DNA of 64,000 nucleotides. Origin: Gordionus sp. m RMFG-2023 (lineage: Eukaryota; Nematomorpha; Gordioida; Chordodea; Parachordodidae). The position numbers and the translations under genes are program-made. The stretch lies in contig NC_088778.1 in NCBI RefSeq assembly GCF_954871325.1, positions 15,527,666 to 15,591,665 on the forward strand. The letters are read 5' to 3'. This document shows positions 22,001-34,900 of this stretch, piece by piece; position 1 is the first letter of the stretch; every line of letters starts with the position of its first letter. Under the pieces are notes generated by a model. That model did not search any database. It was not told where the DNA came from and saw only the letters and a program-made list of their open reading frames with translations.

Positions 22001-22939
22001 ATGAATTATTATTATAATTTTTTTTAAATTATATTTATTAAAAAAATGTTAAACTTTACTTTATAACAATAAAGATTTCTAATTTTCCAAATATTATTAA
22101 TCTGAAACACATTTAAATGTTTGTGGATATTCTCGGCCATTTTTCAGCATAGTCAACAGGCCTTCCCTGCACATGTTCCTATTACCCTATTATATTGGCA
22201 AACAACTTTGCTCCTTTTATATTTTCTCAATATCCTTGTATTAAAGACATGATGGATATTATAATAATGTAAAGATCACAAAATGACGAGGTGAAATAGA
22301 AGAAGTTTTTCTGGTTATATAGATCCTCGACGAGGAAAAAAGTAATCTCTGGTTAAAATGTCATGATAAAATTTTATAATAATAATACGATTTACCATTT
22401 AAAATTTCCATTAAATATTGCCTAAATAATTACTTAAAATTTTCTTGTGAGAATTAGATGTAACATAAGTCTAGCAGGATTTTGATGGGGGGGGGGGGAC
22501 TAGGCTTGGTTTTATCTCATAAATTTGATGGAGATCTTTAAGTCCACCTATTGCAAGCCTTTGGTTATATTACTTTTTTTTAAAAAAATTCTTTTCTAAA
22601 TATTTTGAAACAACCATTTTTTAAGCATTCATTCTTTTCTAGGGTGATATGCACCTCTTTTAATTTTTTTAGTTCTTTTTAATGTTTTTATTTATAAATA
22701 TATATGCATTTTTTTAATATATTCTTTTTGTTTTTTTTAAATATATATTTTTTCTAATATTGTTCGTATTAGTATTTAATTTTTTTACAATTTTTTAGAA
22801 GTTTTTTATGATGAATAAAAAAAAATATTTAAAAAAGAAAAAAAGTCTTTATTTAAATAAATTATTAATTTCTACTCATTTTTCTGTCGTTTATAGCCAT
22901 ATATTATGTACATTTTTGGAAAAGAGGAGGATGGGGAGT

Positions 22940-23038
22940 AATGTCAGGTTTTTTATTAGCTTAAGATGATTTTCATGAGAAGAGGCGAATTTCTAAGGGG
23001 GAAACCCTTCCCCCCTCCCCATCATGGATACGCCTATG
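22940..23038. mobile_element. End fragment of the CATAGGCGTA element family
   Basis: tttttattagcttaagatga is shared (inverted) with the duplicated left unit of the 5649-6854 element. tggatacgcctatg at about 23025-23038 is the inverse of that element's CATAGGCGTAGCC right end. C- and G-runs lie between the two. It appears to be a deleted, ~100-bp member. Confidence 0.5.
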
Positions 23039-23713
23039 AATGTAGAGATTGTGAATTCCATTATAATATATAACAGAATATGGGTTCGGTTTGAACCTTA
23101 ACCCGGTTCTAATCTTTTCGTATCTTATTAGAATTATAAAGAGTAGAACATCTTTCAAAATTTTAAAGCTATTCCCTAAAAAATTATAGTCATATATAAT
23201 TAAAATATTTTGGAATTTTCTTCTGTCAAATTATATTTGTAAGGATAAAACATAAATTTTATGGTTGAGAACACTTCTATAAGCTAACCTCAGTAGCTGA
23301 CGCTAACAAATAGTAATATATAAAAATTATCAGTCAAAATTCATTGCTAATTGTAATTTAAAACATTTACGATATCAAAAGATTCAAACCTATTTGCAAG
23401 CCTTTTTAAATGTTGGTTTAGTCTAGACTGATAAATTTATATTTTAAGGGTTTCGGATCGATATAGGTTCTGTAAATAATAGCCACTGGTTTAACAGTTC
23501 TCTATTTTGATTTAAATATCTGTTTTTAACCACTTAATTTAAGAAAACGGTGTAAACATTGAACCCTAATATATTTCACAAAATAATACCTTTTCGGAGT
23601 AATAATTATGGTAAATTTTATTGCTTATATTTTAAGATGCAAAAAATATTTAGCGCACAATGATGTATATATAGTAATCGATTGACGATTCATTAATTTA
23701 AAGTGTAGATTTG

Positions 23714-23824
23714 GCTATAGCGTCATTTGGTGGTTTGCACTTGGACTAATTGTCTTTATTTATCTTATATGAATGCACATTGATGTCATTTAATCGACAT
23801 GCAAATCACAAATGGCGCCACAGC
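23714..23824. repeat. Small inverted-repeat hairpin (~110 bp)
   Basis: gctatagcgtcatttggtgg at the left pairs with the inverse of aatcacaaatggcgccacag at the right (rc ctgtggcgccatttgtgatt). The inverted match covers about 30 bp with several mismatches. No target duplication identified. Confidence 0.45.
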
Positions 23825-24794
23825 TGCCTCCTATATATGGACACATTTAAATGCATTTAATGAATGAATGGCTAATTTAGTTGTAATTATTGGATGTATA
23901 TAATAGCATATATGAAACACAGAAAATGGATTTCTATGATTTTAACATTGATTTACATTTGGTGTTCATAATAGGAATATTATCAGGCTAGAAATAGAAA
24001 GGAGAAAGATAAAGAAGGGGCAGGAAGATATGGAATGGTATGTATACAATATTTAGGCCATTTTGTAATGAATATAGAGGTAACAGGAACAAGATATGAT
24101 CCTTGGGAGAGAAGCAGGGCCATAAATGCGCCTGCTCCCCTCAAAAAAATAATTTTGCCCCTAAATAGGGTCTCCAAATTTTTTTTGGCTCCTAGAAATG
24201 GCCTCCAAAAATATTTTCATACCAAAATTTATCATTAAATTTTCATTCTTCTTTCATCTAAATGAAAAAACAACAAAATTTTTAGTAGAATATGGTTGTT
24301 ACAACATGAAGTCTCTAAAGGTCATTTAAATTCAATATGGCTTGATAAAAATCATAATATAAAGGAGAATATCGATAATTTTGGTGAAACATCAAATTAT
24401 AGGTATTCGATATTTGATTTGATACAATTTCACAGCATGCAGAAGCTTCCATTTGTGGGTATGATTCTACTACAATAACTGATGCTGCAGAAGAAAATAT
24501 AATTGATTCTTCGATACACCTGCCAAAAGATGAATTTTTTTTTTTATAAAACATAAACATGGCTATAATACACAAATACCTCAAATTCAAAATGAAGTCC
24601 TATCTATTGTGGCAGAAATGGTATTGGAGTCTATATGAACAAATTAAAATGAAAGTGGTATGTTATTTTTTTGTCTTAAGGCTGATGGAAAATATGAATT
24701 AATTATTCCTTATATTTTTTGTATATATCTAGATTTCAGAATAAATTTGATGGAAGATTTAAAGACTCAACTGTTAATATTTAATATAAAAATT

Positions 24795-25375
24795 TAATTA
24801 GTTATTCAGTGAAAATTAATGTGGTGTATCATATTTAATCATTAATAGTTTATCATATTAAAAACACAATTAAGTGGCTTCCACCACCCAAAAGGGGGCA
24901 TATCTAGTGCAAAGAATTTGTATCCACTGTTTGGCAGTAAAATTTACCATACTTTCAGGGCTCATTTAATTAAAGAAGGATGATGATACCTGATAAACTA
25001 ATTGACAGTAATTCACCCTACTGTCAGGGCCCGACAGTAATTTACACTGGTAAGAATAGAAAAATAAGAAAATATATAATTAATAAATAGTGTGCTTATC
25101 TTTTTAGAGTATTTGTTTCAATAGATTAGTGAATTTTCGAATGATTATATGATCCTTAATTGTAACAAAATATTTGATGGCAAATCTAAAAATAAATTTA
25201 ATGAATGATCATAAAAAAATATAATTAGTTATTCTGTGAAAATTAATGTGGTGTGGTGTATCATTGCATCTACTCATTAATAGCTTATCATATTAAAAAC
25301 ACACAAATAAGTGGCTTCCACCACCCAAAAGGGGCAGTGCAGTGAATTTTCATCTACAGTTTGGTTTTATAGTCA
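24795..25375. repeat. Two direct copies of a ~150-bp unit, ~420 bp apart
   Basis: Copies at about 24795-24945 and 25215-25375 share agttattc-gtgaaaattaatgtggtgt, tcatattaaaaacaca and aagtggcttccaccacccaaaagggg. Between them lie cagtaa / ctgtcagggcccgacagtaa palindromic motifs (about 24930-25050). Origin unknown. They lie just beyond the 3' side of the Ty3 fossil at 25590-27430; an LTR origin was considered but not supported. Confidence 0.6.
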
Positions 25376-25589
25376 AAACAATCGGTTACTTTATTTTAAA
25401 TTGTTTCCTATATATATATAGTATTTTATAATTTTGTCATTTAACTTCTAATATTATGCAATTACATTGACCTCCATAAGATAATATTAAATGTAGGAAA
25501 GTTATAATAATATATTATACAAATAACGTAACCTTTTAAAATATATAACATAACCTTTAAAATATAGATATTCAAATATAACATATCTT

Positions 25590-27430
25590 CTTTCTCACCA
25601 AGTTAAGATCGTCTATCAATCATTTTATTTACCAAGTTCAAGTCCATCTATTAATCTTTTGTTGGCTTTCGTTCCCTTGTTGGATATTACGTTTGCCTTC
25701 CTTTTTGACTTGGTTCAATTGTTTCTACTGTTTTAGATTCTCCTAACTTTATTTTGTAATTAATGATTTGGTTTCAACTGGTTCTTCCCTTATTCGTAGT
25801 TGGTCTGCGTGCTTTCGTAATATTTTATCTTTTTCTTCTACGTTATGTGATAATTTTGCTTGTTGATTTATTATTTTTCCTTCATGCCATCCTTTTTTCA
25901 CGTGGGTTTTTTATCCAAACTAATTCGTTTTCTCCAAAATATCTATGTAGGCCTTTGTTTAACTGGTCGTGTTTTACTACAGAGGTTTCTAATTTTAGTA
26001 ATTGAAGGTTTCACCCAGTCTAATAAAGTATTTAGTCTTCTCCCCATATATAGTTTGGCAGGTATTCGGCCCGTTGAAGAGTGTTCGGAATTTATATGTA
26101 ACTAATACTTCACTTAGGCATTTTTCCCCATCATTTGTTTGTTCTCTATTTGCAAAATACCGATTTTTGATAGTTTGTATGCATCTTTCTACTAATCCAT
26201 TACTTCTCGGATGGTATGGTGTAGTTTTTATATGTTGTATATTCTTATTTTTGCACCATTTATAAAATTCATTTGAAATGAATTGTGGACCATTGTCTGT
26301 GACAATTTGACGTGGAACAAAATAGAGCCATTTTTCTAATATATTTATTAAATTTTTACTTGTGGTATCTTCGATTCTATCGATCTCTATCCATTTTGAA
26401 TATGCATCGATTACTACAAGACAATAAAATCCGTCTAGTGGTCCGGCAAAATCTAAATGTATCCTTTCCCAGTGTTATGCTGGATTCACGGGTATACGGC
26501 AACTTCTGGTATATCTCTGCGATGTTTTTGACACCCAATACAACGGTTGACTAATTTTTCGAAATCTTTATCTAATTTTTCCCACCATATATAATGTCTC
26601 GTAATGGATTTCATTGATGTTATACCCGGATCACCTATATGTAATATCTGTAAAACTCGTTTTTGTAGTGAATATGGAATTATAAATCAACCATTCCAAA
26701 ATAGGATACCGTCATCATTTTCTATTTCATTTATTCTTGTTCTAAAAGCTTGTAATTCTGGTGCTTGATTTTGTATAATTGTACCATTTATTAATATTTT
26801 ACTCTTCTTAAAATTTGATCTTTCGCAGTTTCATCTCTAAGTTCCTTTCTTGATAGAGTTAATGTGTCATAACTTAGATTTCGTATATATTTCACTGTTT
26901 TATTTTCTCTTGTTATTTTATCATCATTTTTCTCTATTGGGTTTCGCGATAAAGCATCTGCATTATTAGCGCCATTATATCATAATCATATGCCGATAAT
27001 TTATAAGCCCAACGTAATAATCTTTGGTTTGTTAAGGAGTTTAAATCTCTGTTATCGCCATATATTTTTATTAAAGTTTGAGGTCCGTTAGTACTTTAAA
27101 TTTTCGTCCATACAAATAGTTATGAAATTTTTCTACGCCGTTTACTATAGCTTTGGCTTCTTTGTCGATTGTCGAATAATTCTTTTTAGCATCTTGTAAA
27201 GTTCTCGAGGTGTAAGCTATTGGTTATTCGTTACCATTATCATATTTTTGCATGAGTACAGCTCCAAATCCTTTGTTAGATGCATCTGTTTTTAGTATTA
27301 ACTCAAGATCCGGTTTATAAAATTGTATAATATTTTGTTCTGTTACTATTCCTTTTGCTTTTTCAAATAATGCAATCCTTTTTAGTCCTGTTCTATTTAA
27401 CATTTTTACTATGCAATTAAGTTTCAACTG
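25590..27430 (-). mobile_element. Ty3/gypsy LTR-retrotransposon fossil, pol 3' portion
   Basis: On the minus strand the parts run from RNase H (about 27040-27430) to the integrase zinc-binding region (about 26540-26640), the integrase core with recognisable D, D and E blocks (about 26180-26460), and a tail reaching about 25600. Gag, protease and reverse transcriptase are not present in the window, and no LTR was identified. It is broken, with several breaks, but far better preserved than the 3.7-11.8 kb fossil and of a different Ty3 lineage. All plus-strand ORFs at 25763-26554 are shadows of it. Confidence 0.8.
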
Positions 27431-27747
27431 TTAATGCTAAATTGATATTCTATTTTTGACATCAAATTTGATTGCAAGCTGACATAGTGGAAAATATAAT
27501 TATATGTATTTATTAATCTAATCTAATAATTAAAATACTATTCATTTAATAAAAATTTAGATAGTCTCATTTATTTTTAAATAATAAAATTAAATCTATA
27601 TATTACTTAATAGAATTATCGTTCAGGGGGCAATCAAAAAAATTTATTTTAGTTTAAGGGGATATTTAGGAGCCATTAAATAACCATTTTATTTGCTTCA
27701 GGAGGCTATTCAAATTTTTCAAGGGGCTCTAGCCCCGAAACTAATTA

Positions 27748-28079
27748 AGATATACGATAATATGAAACCAGCTATTTTATAAATGGCTTACAAATGAATG
27801 GTTTATAACATTGTCCAATTCGACGTTGAGTAATCTATGTTTATATAAGTTTATGATTATAATAAGTGGATATTAAAGTTTCAAACTATTTTTTACATGA
27901 ATATATTTTGTCCTTTAGCTTGTAATGGTAATTTCTTCGTATATTATAAAATGAATAACATAAGTAATGCTCTACTACAAACTATCGAGTAATGTGAATG
28001 TGCAAGAATTATTTTTTAGAATATGAATTAAATTAATTTACCTTATTTATTATAAATGCATAAGGATTGTATGCAATAT
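27748..28079 (-). repeat. Dispersed repeat X, copy 2 (uninterrupted)
   Basis: About 330 bp matching copy 1 (11958-13972) in reverse orientation. Its value is that it retains both empty target sites: taaattaatttaattcatat for the minisatellite element and ccattacaagctaaagg for the ~190-bp insert. It ends about 350 bp upstream of the RTRAF start codon. Confidence 0.8.
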
Positions 28080-28427
28080 ATAAATTTTATCCACAGCAAT
28101 ATATATTGTTTTATTTCATCTATTAATTTAATTGATGAACGCAATAAATTTACCCTACACTACACCCTTAAATGCCTGCTCCCCCCCCCCCTTAAAAATT
28201 ATAGACAAACTAAAGACCTCCTCATATAAATTTCCCCCAAATTTTTTAATATCCAGTTATGGAAACGAAGAATACCTAGCGTAGCTCTGTTATATTTACA
28301 ACTATAGGGCAACAGACTTTTTATTACGTATCATATAATTCGGGGTTAACCAATTTAATTCTAAAACTGACCAAATTTCTTCTATTCATTTATTTTCCGC
28401 CTTTTGCTTATACCGCAAAATAAGCTT

Positions 28428-28909
28428 ATGTTCTTACGAAAACTTAAATCGTTGGATTATCATAATCGAAACGATTTTGATTGTGCAAGTTTATCTATTT
28501 ATACCAGTTATATAATAAACTTTAATCTAGATGATGTTTTTTTTAAAAAATTAATAGTATGGTTAGAAATAAACCACTTAAAATTTAGAAAATTAGATAG
28601 AAATTTACATGATTTAAACAATATTAATTGGTTTAACGTTTTTCAACAGGTATTTTGAACACTAGTCATATTCATTGTTTAATAGTATTTAAAAGAAATA
28701 GCATGCCCATATTTAGAAGATGAAAGACATGAGATTTTAGATTGGTTACTAGGTGTGGCTATCAAACTAAAATTTAATGATAATTGTAAATGCTTTTTTA
28801 AACTTGTTAATATTATAATTTATAGTAGAAAAATATCAAAATGTTGGTGCTAAATTAAATTTAGGAAATGAAAATATTCAACACAGCAATTCTTTGGACA
28901 ATCTTGATT
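28428..28909 (+). CDS. RTRAF: RTRAF exons 1-4 with three introns of 42, 36 and 40 nt
   Basis: The start ATG at 28428 gives MFLRKLKSLDYHNRNDFDCA, aligned to the human N-terminus; the upstream in-frame TTG at 28404 is not needed. Introns: 28489-28530 (GTTTAT...TCTAG), 28650-28685 (GTATTT...AATAG) and 28786-28825 (GTAAAT...TATAG). Intron 1 is a multiple of three without stops, so a single ORF seems to run through it, but the human alignment demands its removal. Exon 4 encodes YQNVGAKLNLGN and ends in ...NLD at the GTAAAT donor (28910). The core CPYLEDERHEILDWLLG block mirrors CPFKIQDRQEAIDWLLG of human. Confidence 0.92.
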
Positions 28910-31900
28910 GTAAATATTTATTTTTGCCAAACAAATTAAATTCTAAAATTTAAAAAAAAAATTTTTTCATTCCAAGCTAAATTTATTTCTTGTATTAATC
29001 TACATTTCTGATTTGATTTTGAAAATCCAAAGCTTATATTGTAAAAAAGTGTAATTTTGAAAATTTTTGTCACTTTCGTTTAAAAACATTAAATTGTGAT
29101 AAATAAAAAAACATTTTATGATTTTTTTGACCTGGCAGAAAAGAGAAGGGTGATCTCTACTTTCTTTCAGGTGTATCAGAAATGCAAATCTCCCCTCCCC
29201 CCACCACCAAAGTCAAAAATTTTAGATGCTGGTTAAAATATATTACTGTTTTATTATTATTAATCTTATATTTATACATCTTACTATTAATTTCAAATTT
29301 TCATTGTTATATTTATCTACCATTTTAAAATTCCCCTCTTTGAAACTTTTCACTGCAAAGCTAAAGTAAGATCTTTCAAAATATCAAAATTTAAGGTTTA
29401 AAATTAATTTAACCTTTCTACTCTGGGAGAGGGCTATAGGCCCCCAGACACATTAATTATTATGAGTTAAAATCTTAAGAGTTTCAAATATGTTAGAATA
29501 TATATTACAAATTCTATTTATTTTGGTTGAGTAATTTTTAAGATATAAGCATTTTGTGATGATTTGAATCTATGAAACTCAACTAGAGTAAATTCATAAT
29601 TTTTCATTTAATCTTAGTTAAGATAGAATTTTTTTTCTTCCAATTTCCATTTTATTTAGATAAATTATAAAATTTCTTGTTTTATTATCTAATAATATTT
29701 TTTATTTGAGCATAGTAAAGAATAAATTAACATTTAAGGTTAGTCTTAGCTTATATCAAAGTATAAAAAAATGAAGATTTATTCATTTGACACAAGAGTA
29801 TTGAGAGTTAAAGAATGGATACAAGTACCTTTTTTTAAACCATTATTGATGAAAATCAGAATCCTAGACATCTTGATAAGGATATGAAGGAGCCATTGAT
29901 TGGATGGACCCCATGCAATGAGTGAATATCAAGACAAAATATGATAAACTAAATTATATCTGTAACTCCTTGTCCAACATGTTTAAAAATATTACAACAA
30001 TGCACAACAATATGAAGCCTTCACCATCAAGCAATAATAGCTTTTATTAGTGTTGTTAAATGGCTCATTTTGAGCCGATTTTTAAAAACGGCTAACTCAA
30101 TCTTTTATTAGGAAAAATATTATGCAAGCCTTAAGATTTTGTTCATAGGTGGCACAAAGGTTTGAACATCTATTAACAAAATCTCGAGGCTTAGACAATA
30201 TTTTTCTGGCTAAAATATTGAGTTAGCTGTTTTTAAAAATCGGCTCAAATCGAGCTGTTTAACAACACTAGCTTTTATAAAGAAGAGTCTATTATAAATT
30301 TTCTTAGTGAAGTTATAGAATGGTTTGAAAAGGATTTTTTTTAGAAACAGCCAGATTAATGGACACAATACCACAACCGATTTTTTTTACATTAGAATTA
30401 CAATAGCAAATTATTTAATTACACAAATATTTTATGTAATATATTTGAAAAAAATAACATTAATTTGATTCAGACTATGAGAATAGTTAAAAACATTATA
30501 TTGAAGCTTAAGGCAAATGTAAATGTTGAATTTCAAAAATTATATGTCAGTGTTAAGTCAAAAGAAGAGCCCTACAGATTTAATATCATTCTACTTTGAA
30601 TTGCAGCAAGGCAACCCCATCATTGAAACTTTTATCCCCCTCTTGGGTGTTTATCTTACTCAAATGAATGAACAGCACTTACAAATCTGCAAATATTACT
30701 ACAGCATCCTTTTGAATCTGTTTCATATCTTGATAATTTGGCAGATTTTTACTGAGAGAATGTTAAAATATCACATGACGCTTTATTCATTGAATGCAAA
30801 TCATGGTTCAATAGGTATGTTCCAAAAATTCTAAAGATGTTTTACATAAATTCAAACATTTTGGATTATTTTCCTAATATATTAAAATTATATATTTTGG
30901 CAACTCTTTTACTCATTAGTATACTTCTATCAATGAAAACACATTATATTTTTTAGGAATAAAACATACATGAGAAGTACTACCTATAAAAATAGATTTA
31001 GTGGGTTAGTCCTTCTTAATATACATAAAGAGTAATAATCATTGAAAAATTTGCTCAATCCTAGTGAAGATTGAATTTTACAATATTAATATTAATACTT
31101 AATTATATTTTTTCCCCTTTTTTATTAAACTATATTTCTTTCAAGAATACTTTGAAGTTTATATCAGAGACTTGCAGTGGTACCATTTGCATAGCCCAGC
31201 CTAAAAAAATTTTTTGGCCTGGCCCAGCCCAAGGGGTTTTTTTAAAAAAAAATTTAAGGCCTGGCCCAGATTTTTAAAAAAATATATTATATTTATTTTT
31301 GATTTTTTTCAGTTAATAATAGCAATTTCAAATATTTGGTTTTAAAATATACAGCCTGGCCCAGATATTTTTTTAAAAAAAATTTTCAGGCCCAGCCAGT
31401 GTATATTTAAAAACCAGCCTGTGTACCTAGGCTTGGGCCTGCAGATCTCTGGTTTATATAGATGCAATAATCCTTATGAATATTTTTTTGGATAAATCTA
31501 TATTTCCAACATTTAATTTTTTTAAATATAATTTAAATTTATATTAAATTCGAAAAACTTAAAATTAGACATTTATTTTATAGTGATTCTGTCACTTATA
31601 TATGCATGTAATATTTTATCATTTTATGTTTTAATTTATGAATTAGAAATTGTCAATATTTTAAGTCACTAGTCCTAATGTACTGAAACTTTTTATTATA
31701 TTCTTAAATAACTAATTGCTTTTTTTTTAAAATTAACCCCCTCCCCCCTTAATGCGATTTCTGCATAAGTGCCTGCTAATAGTGCTTCTAAATTGAAGCG
31801 TTTGCTTTTTCCATATTTTCATATAATATATTTATATAAAACTATTTACTCATTCTTTCCTTAAAAATGCCCATTACAATTGTAATTTTTTATTACTTTT

Positions 31901-34900
31901 ATGTTTATTCTGAAACATTTTTAAGAAGTTTGATAAAGTTTTGGAAAATAATTTTACAAATATTTTTTGGCCATATTTTTATTTTTCTATTAAAATGAGG
32001 CTTATTTTGTGTTTTTTAATACAGTTTAATTTTTTGATGTTTTAAACACAGCATTAAAAATAAACATAGAGTAGAGGAATCAAATGTAAAATCCTATTTT
32101 TTTAAAATAAATAAACAGAAAATTATTTTAAATGACTGTGTAATTTTATGTTTAATTAATGAGCATTGGGGAAGCAAAGAAAATGCTTATTTTTTAATAA
32201 ATAAAAAGAATAAAATTTTGGATTTTTTGTAATTAATTCAAATTTAAAATGTCTAATTGCAATTATATTTGGTAAAAATAAATTAAAAAATGCCTTTCAG
32301 CTCAAGAAATTGATTATAGCAAATAGAAGGCCATCATAAACTTTATAAAATTTGAAATTTATAATTATTCTTTTAATAAATATTAAAGTTAGAGAATTTC
32401 AAGCATTTCTTCCTAATTTCCCCCAAAATTTATGTAATCGCTAATTAAATTATAAAAGTTATTGCCATTCTTTATATTGAAGAGAATGTTACACTCATGG
32501 CTAAATGTCAGTTAAATCTACAGGCGCTTGCCAGAAATCCATTAGCATACCGACATTGTGATCTATATGAGTTTCTTTCAATATTTATTAAATAACCCCC
32601 CCCCCCCTCCCCCGAGGCTAAGTGATAGTTTTATAAAAACGTGGGTTAGCCAGCCTAAAATTGGCTTAAACGTCAAAAAATATAGTAATTGCCCAACTAT
32701 AGATTCATGTACTGATGTGATTAAACGATTTCAGTACCAACTCTAATGATATATTGCATAAATATGTATCAAGGAAGATATGAATTTTAAAGGTTCATAT
32801 GGCCTTCATAATCAGATATATACACCTGTAAAAAATATTTATTATTATAAATTCATCTGTCGGTTATAATTTTTATGATATGACTTAGTAAATATAATTT
32901 ATTCTATATGAAAATAGTTGCAATCTACAAATTTGGATAGAAACATTTATGTCAAAAGCTAATATCAATTATTTTAGATTTTTCAAAAGGGCCAAGTGAA
33001 AATTACACAGCGAAATTTTCTCCAAACTTGATTTGTAAATGAAGATTAATCTTAATTCCACAAATCCGATTTTTTTTGAAAATTTCAGTGGGCGTCCTTT
33101 TAATATTGATTTTACCAAATTAGAATTATTACATTTAGATGTTATACAGCATAAGGCCTGGACATCGAAACTAAAGCCATATGCCTTTGACTTTTAAACC
33201 AAACAGCAGACCATCTACTAAAATTTATCTACAATCGAAAAATAAAAGAAATTTACCCATACATGAAAATAGCCCTACGAATTGTACTAACGATACCAAT
33301 AGTTGTGGCAAGTATTGAAAATTTTTTTTGAATTCAGCCTTAATAATAAACAGCTTACCTTAATTACAGATGAAAATCAAAATTTTATAAGGAATCCCTC
33401 TTACGCCAAAGACTTGCTACCGCCATTATTCGCTTTAACTATCTATGTTTTATCTCTTTCATTAAATAACCTTCCATATTCCTAGCTCCCTTTTTTTATC
33501 CTCCATCCTTTCCCATAAATTCTATTTCTACATTACCTTTATTTATTTTACCTTTTTAAAAAATTAATTATTTGCTAATACATTTTCACAACGTAAATAT
33601 TCAAATAAAGTAACCCATGATCGGAAAAAAAGCAGGGAAATTGAAATTTTTTATGTTGAATTATAATATAAATTTTTTTTGAATTATGGTTAGGTATAAA
33701 TATGGGTTTTAGTTAATTTTTAAAAATGGGCGTTTAATTAATTTCAATTGTTAAATAAGTTAATAATGCTATATTTATGTCATTTGCTTTAAATTTAGGC
33801 AATATTTTATTTACACAATATAAGTATTAGATAACATTGTCTATGTAAAATAAAATCTCACGATGATTTTATTGATGTTACCCCAACCTATTTAACTATC
33901 TTTTAAGCACAATCATTGTTAAGCAAATACATAAACATAATATTTTTCCTCAACGAATAGTATAGCTAGAGAAAATACAACTGATTTACAAAATATGACA
34001 CTAACCTATAGCGAAAATAAAAATCTAGCCATAAGTTTCAGCTGAAACATTTATTTTATAACATTCTAGTTTGATTTTAATTTTGTTTGATTCAATTGTT
34101 AAAAATCTAAAAATAATAATAAACCTTATGGGAAACTCTTTCTAATTACACAGCTGATATTTAGTAATGCTATCATAAATTAAATAAATATTCCATGATA
34201 AAATAAATTTTTTTCTTTATCATGGACATTTTACTATGATATATCACTTCTCTTTTTCAATAACCTTAATTAGATTTTTTCATTGACACTTGTTATAAAA
34301 ATTTTATTATTTTAAATAAATAATTAAAGTTGACAGTACCGATTTTAAGGATGGAGTTGCCCAATTATCTAATATTTTGAACATTCCTCAACATCCAAAC
34401 CATTTGATAACATTAGAGGTATACATTTATTCTTTTCTTTTAAATTAATACAACTTTAATATTATTTTTTATTTAAAAGGCTATATGTAAATTTATTCTG
34501 GAAACATTTTCTATAGACAAAACCAAATTGATAAAAGTGGGGAAGCCACCAAACATCAAAGATAACAAAACACTATCACTTGATGAAATTGATTTGGGAT
34601 TCTCGTGTGAAAGTAAGATATTAAAAGCTTATTTCTATATATTAAACAATTCCATCGATTACTTTTAAAGATATTACCCTAAGTAAGTCCAAAGCTCATT
34701 TACTTTTCGTAAAAACTTACCTAAATACGATTATGGGCCAACTCAAAGAAAATGCCGTTAAAACAGCTGATTCAAATTTCTATTCGTTTAATCCTGTCAG
34801 ATTTGTCAAGTTGTTAATGAAAAATGAGCAATTTTATTAAATAATCATTTTTAATATATCTTAATTAATCCTAACCCATAATTTATCTCTAATTAACCCT

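Larger units (their letters stand above)
22001..24794. other. Intergenic stretch with scattered element ends
   Basis: No gene recognised. It contains a run of 12 G at about 22488, an element end at 22940-23038 and a small hairpin at 23714-23824. The ORFs at 24296-24478 (plus) and 24315-24590 (minus) lie in a patch of slightly higher complexity (about 24290-24640) that looks like decayed coding sequence, but no motif can be named. Confidence 0.45.
28910..34329 (+). other. RTRAF intron 4 (5.4 kb) loaded with DNA-transposon remnants
   Basis: Bounded by a GTAAAT donor and an AATTAAAG acceptor. It holds two MITEs with exact target duplications (30048-30270, 31165-31451), two pieces resembling a decayed ZMYM-type hAT transposase, and poly-C tracts at about 29195, 31737 and 32597. 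Other parts are plain A+T-rich sequence. Confidence 0.85.

Noticed and set aside
24795-25375. Pair of ~150-bp direct repeats considered as LTRs of the Ty3 fossil at 25590-27430
   Set aside because: Both copies lie on the same side of the fossil, no TG...CA ends are apparent, and the shared part is short.
25763-26554. Series of plus-strand ORFs of 80-87 codons
   Set aside because: They are antisense shadows of the Ty3 integrase region, which has clear family blocks on the minus strand.
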